From NCBI GenBank assembly GCA_963682055.1, contig OY821742.1, positions 23,872,560 through 23,936,559 of the forward strand: a stretch of 64,000 nucleotides of DNA, read 5' to 3'. Of the stretch, positions 58,460 to 64,000 are shown in pieces (position 1 is the first letter of the stretch; each line of letters starts with the position of its first letter). This stretch comes from Primula veris. Taxonomy: Eukaryota > Streptophyta > Magnoliopsida > Ericales > Primulaceae. The notes beneath the pieces are model-generated. The model ran no database searches and had not been told where the DNA came from. It saw only the letters and a list, made by a program, of their open reading frames with translations. The position numbers were made by a program, and so were the translations under genes.

Positions 58460-60464
58460 AGTTTGGTAACTGAGACTCACGCACTGGACCTAATTTAGAA
58501 GGTCCATCAGTTAGTCTATTTTCTACAGTAATATATGTAATGAGATTAATGTTCATACTCGTATATGGTGGCCCACTCTTTTTCCTCTACTACTACTCAT
58601 ATAACAGTAAGAATATAACTTCTAGAGAAGCACACCATCATTTTCAATTTTTAGGTAGCTTTATTTTAAATAAAAGCTCTTTAAAACAGCATTATGCTTA
58701 TAAATATCATTAATATATATCTTAATTGATTAATACAGCCGATTTATGTAGTAAGATCTGGCCGCAAAATTGTTGGTTTCATTTATACCTTATATACAAA
58801 TTATACTTTGAAAACAATGATATAAGCAAACATGATTTTTTTATTTTTTTATAAAATTTATATTTTAGATGATTTGTTCAAGAACAAATCTCTAAATTGG
58901 ACATGTAATTTAGATGATCTATTATGTATAGATGTTTAAAAGACAATATGTAAAATAGAAATAAGAGATTTGATGATGTAAAGTATATGATCATTTAGAA
59001 TTCTTAATTAGATGAATAGTGTTTTGATAATTAATATACTGGGTGATAATTAGTGGTGTTATCGGGAATCAATTTTATCTCTTGATTCTGATCCCGAAAA
59101 AATTCAGTTAGAAAACACTAACAAAAGGTAAGATTCATCTCAAATTAGTTTTGTAACTCTCATTTTAGATATATTATTAGTACTTATTTTCCTCAAGATT
59201 AAGGTACGAAAAAAAAAATTTGGGAATATATCTACTAGAAGTCTAGAAGGATCCGGTAAGTTCACTTCCCCTTTTCTATTTTTATTTTTTTGTTTAATGA
59301 AAGCATTATTGAAGCTTCGATTATCCCATCAGAGAACCGTGGAGCCCGTTTACCCCAGGATAGCTCACCTGAGAATCGGACATCTTTCTGTAGCTCTGGA
59401 CAATCATGTGGAGCTATGTCAGAGCTTGTAAGAGTTCGTAGGAGCCTTGCCAAGGCTCTTGGATACCTCATTGGAGATGCAGACATTGGTTTGGAGCCAT
59501 ATCGGAGACTCGCCGAAATCTCCAGTAAGCTTGTCGGAGTCGTGCCGGAGATCTGACGATAGTGGGTTATTGTTGGCGGTGGCTGGAGGTGAATTTGGTG
59601 TGTTGGGTGGGGTTTATAGTTATTTGTTAGTTAATTTTATCTTTTAGCAAGAAAAGTTTGGAGATGTAGATTTTGGTAATAAGGTTTGACCCAATGTAGT
59701 TTTTAGGCATTAACCCTTAAATATAACCCATTCTCAGCTTTTATAACACGCACCTGAGAGCACCATACAAAGACCGTTTATGAAGACGGAATCCATTGTG
59801 AGTGAGAGATCCTAATTAGCTTCATTAGGAGATTGAAATCTAGATTTTGTAATTCCCCTTCTAGACTATCTATATAATAATATAAATATATCATTTACTA
59901 CACTAGCACATGTGACTAGACTAAGATTTTAGTGAATATTTTAAACAAAACATACTGGCATTGTGTGTGCGCTTCTTAATTTACACTAATCATGACACCT
60001 TAATCCGTTAAAAAAAAACTACTCTAACTGTTATCTCGAGAAGTCATACGTTTCCACTACATTCGTGAAATAGATACTTAACAGAGTTGAGTCCACTTCT
60101 TAAATGATACACATTATGTGGAGTAAAAAATCCTAACATGCACATAATGGCCATTAGCTGATCTTCTTAAAGTTTTCTAATTCTCACATTATTATTTTTT
60201 TAATTACAAGTGGGGGTGGCTCACGATTTTATAAATTTTGAGTTTAAGTGGTCCTCCGACCTTATTACAATATTTAGTATAATCACAAGATTGATACCGC
60301 AGTTCTAAGAACCAGATGGACTCAAAAGCAAAAAAAGGAAAACTTCATGGTTCATAAAATTAAAATTATTTGACTTTTATAGTCTCTTCTCTTCATCTTC
60401 TGTATATCACCGCTAAACAAAGCATCCAGATAAATCTTTAGAGAGGGAAAATGGAGATCATAAT
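58460..60464. other. intergenic sequence
   Basis: AT-rich except for a GC-richer island at 59262-59600, described separately. No other feature supported. Confidence 0.4.
59290..59556 (+). other. unrecognised ORF in GC-rich island
   Basis: An 88-codon frame ends SELVRVRRSLAKALGYLIGD and LEPYRRLAEISSKLVGVVPE before TGA. The C-terminal half is balanced in composition and helix-like, unlike the chance ORFs nearby. A minus-strand frame (59486-59262) overlaps, which weakens the case. It may be a gene fragment carried by an element. Function unknown. Confidence 0.3.
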
Positions 60465-60599
60465 TAGGGATGGCAATTGGGTCAGGTTTCTCGAAACCCG
60501 ACCCGACCCGACCCAACTTGCACATCAACCCGCACATAACACGACCTGACCCGTTTATAACAGACCCGACCCGTTTGATCCGGAATTTTTTTGATAATC

Positions 60600-61303
60600 C
60601 AAATTGATGTGCCCGAGATGCTAAGATGTCGGTAATTCACTGAATTTTAGGAGAATTCAAGAGAGAAACCAACTCTTCGTGTTTGATAAGCCGAAGGCGC
60701 CACAAACAAGATGGGTTGGGATTCTAATGAAACAAGTTTGATAAGCCCAAAGGCGCCACAAACAAGTTCTGTTAGTATGATTCACCACACTCCGGAGAGA
60801 GAAGAAGGGGAGTGATAAGAATCGGGGTTTAACTCGCCACTAACAATCTGAATTCCACAAATTGCAAGATAAGAGAAAAGGATAAACAAGCAAAAAGCTT
60901 AATTCTTTATATCACTCCAGATATCTTATAACTTGATACATATGGCTTTATATAGAGCCAAAAATGTCATACTTAAGATAGGATAAGATCAACAACTTAG
61001 ATTACATGAATCTAGTTAGATACATGCATAGAAACCATTTACACTTATCTATAATATTAATTAATGACTTTGACCAGTTAGAATCAATGAATGTGTAGAT
61101 TCATGGATCGGATTATTGCGCTTCTCGAAATAGCCAAGATTCAACGTATTGGTAAAGCTGCTGTTCAAAGCTATTAAATGAGCTATTTCCTTTGTCATTA
61201 GCATCTCATTACCTACTTCAACCTTCTTAGATTTTGAACGAGTAACCGGACCCATATGAGGAATATTTAGCTTAGCATCTGAATCTAACACAACATGATG
61301 CAC
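60600..61303 (-). mobile_element. retrotransposon 3' end inside hAT element
   Basis: On the minus strand an ORF (61303-61061) reads MGPVTRSKSKKVEVGNEMLM and ends at a stop. GPVTRSK is a common C-terminal signature of plant Ty3/gypsy polyproteins. LTR-like sequence with a CTATATAAAG box (about 60945) follows. A ~45-bp unit (GTTTGATAAGCC..GCGCCACAAACAAG) is duplicated at 60695-60765. Boundaries are uncertain. Confidence 0.55.
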
Positions 61304-61512
61304 ATCACAAATAAGTGCAAACCATTATTAAACATCTAACAATAACCACTTAACTAGATTATAAAAGCCTAAAAATCTTATTTTTTTCAAAATTTTCATA
61401 TTTACCTGATAAAAATTTATAATAATTTAAATTATTCTTTACAACAATACCCAAAAAAATAAAAGAAAAAAAACTGACAAAGAAAGGAAAATAACAAGCT
61501 AAAATAAAATAA

Positions 61513-61519
<7 letters not shown>

Positions 61520-61560
<41 letters not shown>
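61520..61560. repeat. (AT)n(AG)n compound microsatellite
   Basis: A pure TA run directly followed by GA repeats. A second GA run is at 61718-61733. Confidence 0.9.
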
Positions 61561-61562
<2 letters not shown>

Positions 61563-62149
61563 CTAGTACACAAGAGAAATGACTAATTAATTTGGTGAAA
61601 GAGTCCCTTTTAATATTTTATCGTTGATAATTAGCTTTCTCTCATCTTTTCATCACTAGACACATATGTTTTATACAGTGTATCTATATGTGTGTATTGT
61701 ATCTGTATATATGTTCGAGAGAGAGAGAGAGAGGATGTGTTGTGTTGGGTTGTGTTTTATTATTCACTATATTTCTAAACTGCACAAAAGTTGCACAAAA
61801 GTGCAAAGTAACCCAATCTAAACCGGACCAAATAAACCTGCACTTTTATCCAACTCGTACCGAGTCGGGTCGGGCCAAAACTCAAAGTTCTGCCATCCCT
61901 AATCATAATCTCAATAGCGATCTCCATCAAATCCAGTCAAACTTAAGGTAATTAACTCATCCTCTACCTCTTCGCTTATTGATTCTTCAATTTTTTTCCA
62001 ATATGATGAAGCGGATCTCATGAGAATTATGTATCTGATCTCAGCAAACTTTTTATTGCTCTTAATCTTAGTAAGCTAATAAACTGACCCAAAATCTAAC
62101 AACTATCATAATCGTAATCGTAAGGATTATAATAATTATTAACTGATCT

Positions 62150-63250
62150 GGTCTTGCTCCTTGTATTATATCTATGTGTTTTTATTTTATTTTCTTCGCT
62201 AGATAGTTTAAATCCTTTACACTTAGCAATTTTCCTCTTATTTTCCTCCTTCTCGTCCACCTCTGTTTCTCAATTAGAAGAGTATAGATCCACAGTTAAT
62301 TCCCCACCATTAAGATCAATTTGCTTTGAGTTAGACATATAACGTTTTCTTGTACCAACTATACTATTGTTTACCCCATCTTGGTTACTTTAACCTTCTA
62401 CAAATGTGTGTAAGGTTTTTAGGCTCAATTTCTCTTTTGTCCTGGCATATTTTTGAATCTCTAGATGTTTTATTTCCCCTTGTATTCCCATATTGAATTT
62501 TGATGCTTGTTGCAATTTTTAAATCCATTTTTCTACCAATACCAGAGTCGTCTTTTTTAGAGCTCCTCTTTTAAAGTGTGACATGTTTGTGGTTATTATC
62601 TGCCGGATGTGTTGTCTTATGAGTCTTTTTCTTCAACATTTGAACATTTTCCTTATTAGGCATTTTCTTAACCGCCTTGTAATCTTTATAACCATGTCCT
62701 ATTTTGTTCCAGGAGATACAATACGTTGGAATGTATTCGTATATGCACTTTTTTCCAATATCCATCATGGCCTCCTTCATCTCCATACCCAATCCACACC
62801 CTATGAGTGAATTCCTTTTTTAAGTCAACTTGAATACAAACCCTTGCTAGATTAGGCCTTGCTAAGTTAATTGTGGCTTCATCTACCTTAAGTGATATGC
62901 CAAACACACTAGATATAGCAAAGATACTAGCTTTATGGTAAAAGTGTTGAGGTAGCATATCCAACCTAATACAAACTGATGTGATATAATGTTCTAAAAC
63001 TGTTTTGAAATCATATGTCCATTTAAAAACCCTCATTGGTAATCCCAAAATAACCCACTTTTCTCTTAACCAAATTTTAAGATAATCCTCCACATGATAA
63101 AATCTGAGAAGTACATGTTTATTAACAATATAACCCACTTTACACTCATCTTTTAGCTCCAATATAGATAAAAATCTATTAATTTTTTCAGATACATGCT
63201 TTATATGTGTGAATTTACCCACTAGAATGTATTTGTAAGGTTCTAATCAT
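62150..63250 (-). pseudogene. LINE ORF1 remnant (DUF4283 and zinc knuckle), main part
   Basis: The open minus frame 63222-62686 reads LVGKFTHIKHVSEKI, GYIVNKHVLLRFYHVEDYLK, WVILGLPMRVFKWTYDF and ARPNLARVCIQVDL. This is the DUF4283 domain of plant LINE first ORFs. A frameshift near 62750 moves to YEYIPTYCISWNKIGHGYKD, the following CCHC-like knuckle with one Cys replaced. Basic, low-complexity sequence continues to about 62150. No reverse transcriptase lies in the window. Confidence 0.85.
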
Positions 63251-63733
63251 CAATGTTTTAAATAGCGTTATCGTTAGCGTAGCGTTTTTTCGAAAGAAAC
63301 GCTAAATGCGCTAATAGCGTTGCTACATAGCGCTTTGCGGTGTATTTTTTTTGCCTAAATATGCACTAAATTTTAGAATATATAACAATAAAAAAAAATG
63401 TATAGTTATATTAGATAGTAATAAAAAAAATCGAAAAAAAAATTGTTGTAGGTGACTTTCAAACTTGGGTCTGCTGGAAATTACAGCACTGTCTCAATCA
63501 TCTGGATTGCACACACTTTTATGAAAATTACACTATATATTAATTATTTAGATCCGCTGCTTTTTTTTCCTAACTCGCTATTTACGCTTTTGGTCCAGAA
63601 TTTCACTCTTTTTGCGCCTTTGGTTCGCTATAGCTAGATTTTAGCGCAATTCCAGCCAAATAGTGGTTTTTCGTTGCGTTTTTTTCTCAAAAAGTGCTAT
63701 TTCACGCTATATAGCGTGATTTTTAAAATATTG
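63251..63733. mobile_element. hAT MITE splitting the LINE ORF1
   Basis: Termini CAATGTTTTAAATAGCG and, reversed, CAATATTTTAAAAATCACG, the same type as 43544-44541. Imperfect 8-bp duplications are CTAATCAT (63243-63250) and CTGATAAT (63734-63741). It interrupts the LINE frame exactly between INALS and EPYKYILVGKF. Confidence 0.85.
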
Positions 63734-63920
63734 CTGATAATGCATTTATCTCTTTATAAGTAAATCTTATTGAAGCCTTTCCTTTGTGTTCTTTAATTTC
63801 TTTTATTGGATTGCTGGGGCTATTTTGATTGATTCTGACTTCGGCAAAAGTTTTGATGCTTTGATGTTTTTTCTTCAAACGTTGTGGATCTACTGGTGTG
63901 GTCTTTGCTGGTGTATTCAT
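63734..63920 (-). pseudogene. LINE ORF1 remnant, N-terminal part
   Basis: The frame from 63920 reads MNTPAKTTPVDPQRLKKKHQ, SIKTFAEVR and ASIRFTYKEINALS, the usual segment before DUF4283. It runs into the MITE at 63733. Upstream sequence to 64000 is probably leader. Confidence 0.75.
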
Positions 63921-64000
63921 TTTTATTTCAGCTTGTTATCGCCACTTTTTGTCCTGTTTTTCACCTTGTCTTTCTCTCCTGTTGACTTTACTATTACTTA

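Larger units (their letters stand above)
60465..61901. mobile_element. hAT element (1.44 kb) with perfect TSD
   Basis: Both ends carry TAGGGATGGCA. The 8-bp duplication ATCATAAT is at 60457-60464 and 61902-61909. Subterminal CCCGACCCGACCCGACCC repeats are typical of plant hAT MITEs. The centre contains foreign retrotransposon sequence, so the original element was smaller. Confidence 0.93.

Overview
The window is nuclear DNA of a flowering plant, almost certainly a eudicot. It is AT-rich, has one intron-rich plant gene, and is otherwise crowded with plant transposable elements: Ty1/copia and Ty3/gypsy fragments, gag-only LTR elements, TRIMs, hAT elements with 8-bp target duplications, LINE remnants, and MULE and plant-mobile-domain pseudogenes. 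I saw no rRNA gene, canonical tRNA gene, CRISPR array or bacterial operon. The species cannot be told from the sequence alone.

The one convincing host gene is a ten-exon plus-strand gene from 4040 to 17896. All splice sites are GT-AG, every phase fits, and the product is 353 residues. It is an SLC35D/UGNT1-type nucleotide-sugar transporter of the drug/metabolite transporter fold. Its 7.2-kb first intron holds two head-to-head fragments of a gag-protease gypsy element and two adjacent TRIM elements. Other introns hold a hAT MITE, duplicated splice-acceptor regions and a short antisense copy of exon 8.

From 18 to 27 kb there is a degenerate satellite-like array, a LINE 3' fragment, several MITEs and a copia solo LTR. 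From 27 to 35 kb a 6.6-kb decayed copia element (27461-34039, minus strand, 5-bp target duplication) interrupts a MULE/FAR1-like pseudogene. A convergent plant-mobile-domain pseudogene follows. The copia element carries many small hairpins with a shared 8-base loop, and its 5' leader is replaced by an inverted copy of its 3' untranslated region.

From 36 to 47 kb there are AT-rich tandem repeats, a gag-only copia element with 1.2-kb LTRs (38350-42461), and a gag-only gypsy element (43400-46610) whose 5' LTR is split by a hAT MITE. From 47.8 to 58.5 kb a large non-coding LTR element (LARD-like) is loaded with nested insertions. One of these is a 3.2-kb hAT element (51180-54392) whose transposase frame is broken only by two TGA codons. 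The last 5.5 kb holds a GC-rich unrecognised ORF, a further hAT element containing the 3' end of a retrotransposon, and a LINE ORF1 remnant (DUF4283) split by another hAT MITE.

The strongest second-look signals are the repeated octaloop hairpins in the copia element, complementary GA/CT tracts enclosing exon 1, a decoy acceptor upstream of exon 3, the antisense copy of exon 8 in intron 8, and the twin TRIMs inserted within a few bases of each other.
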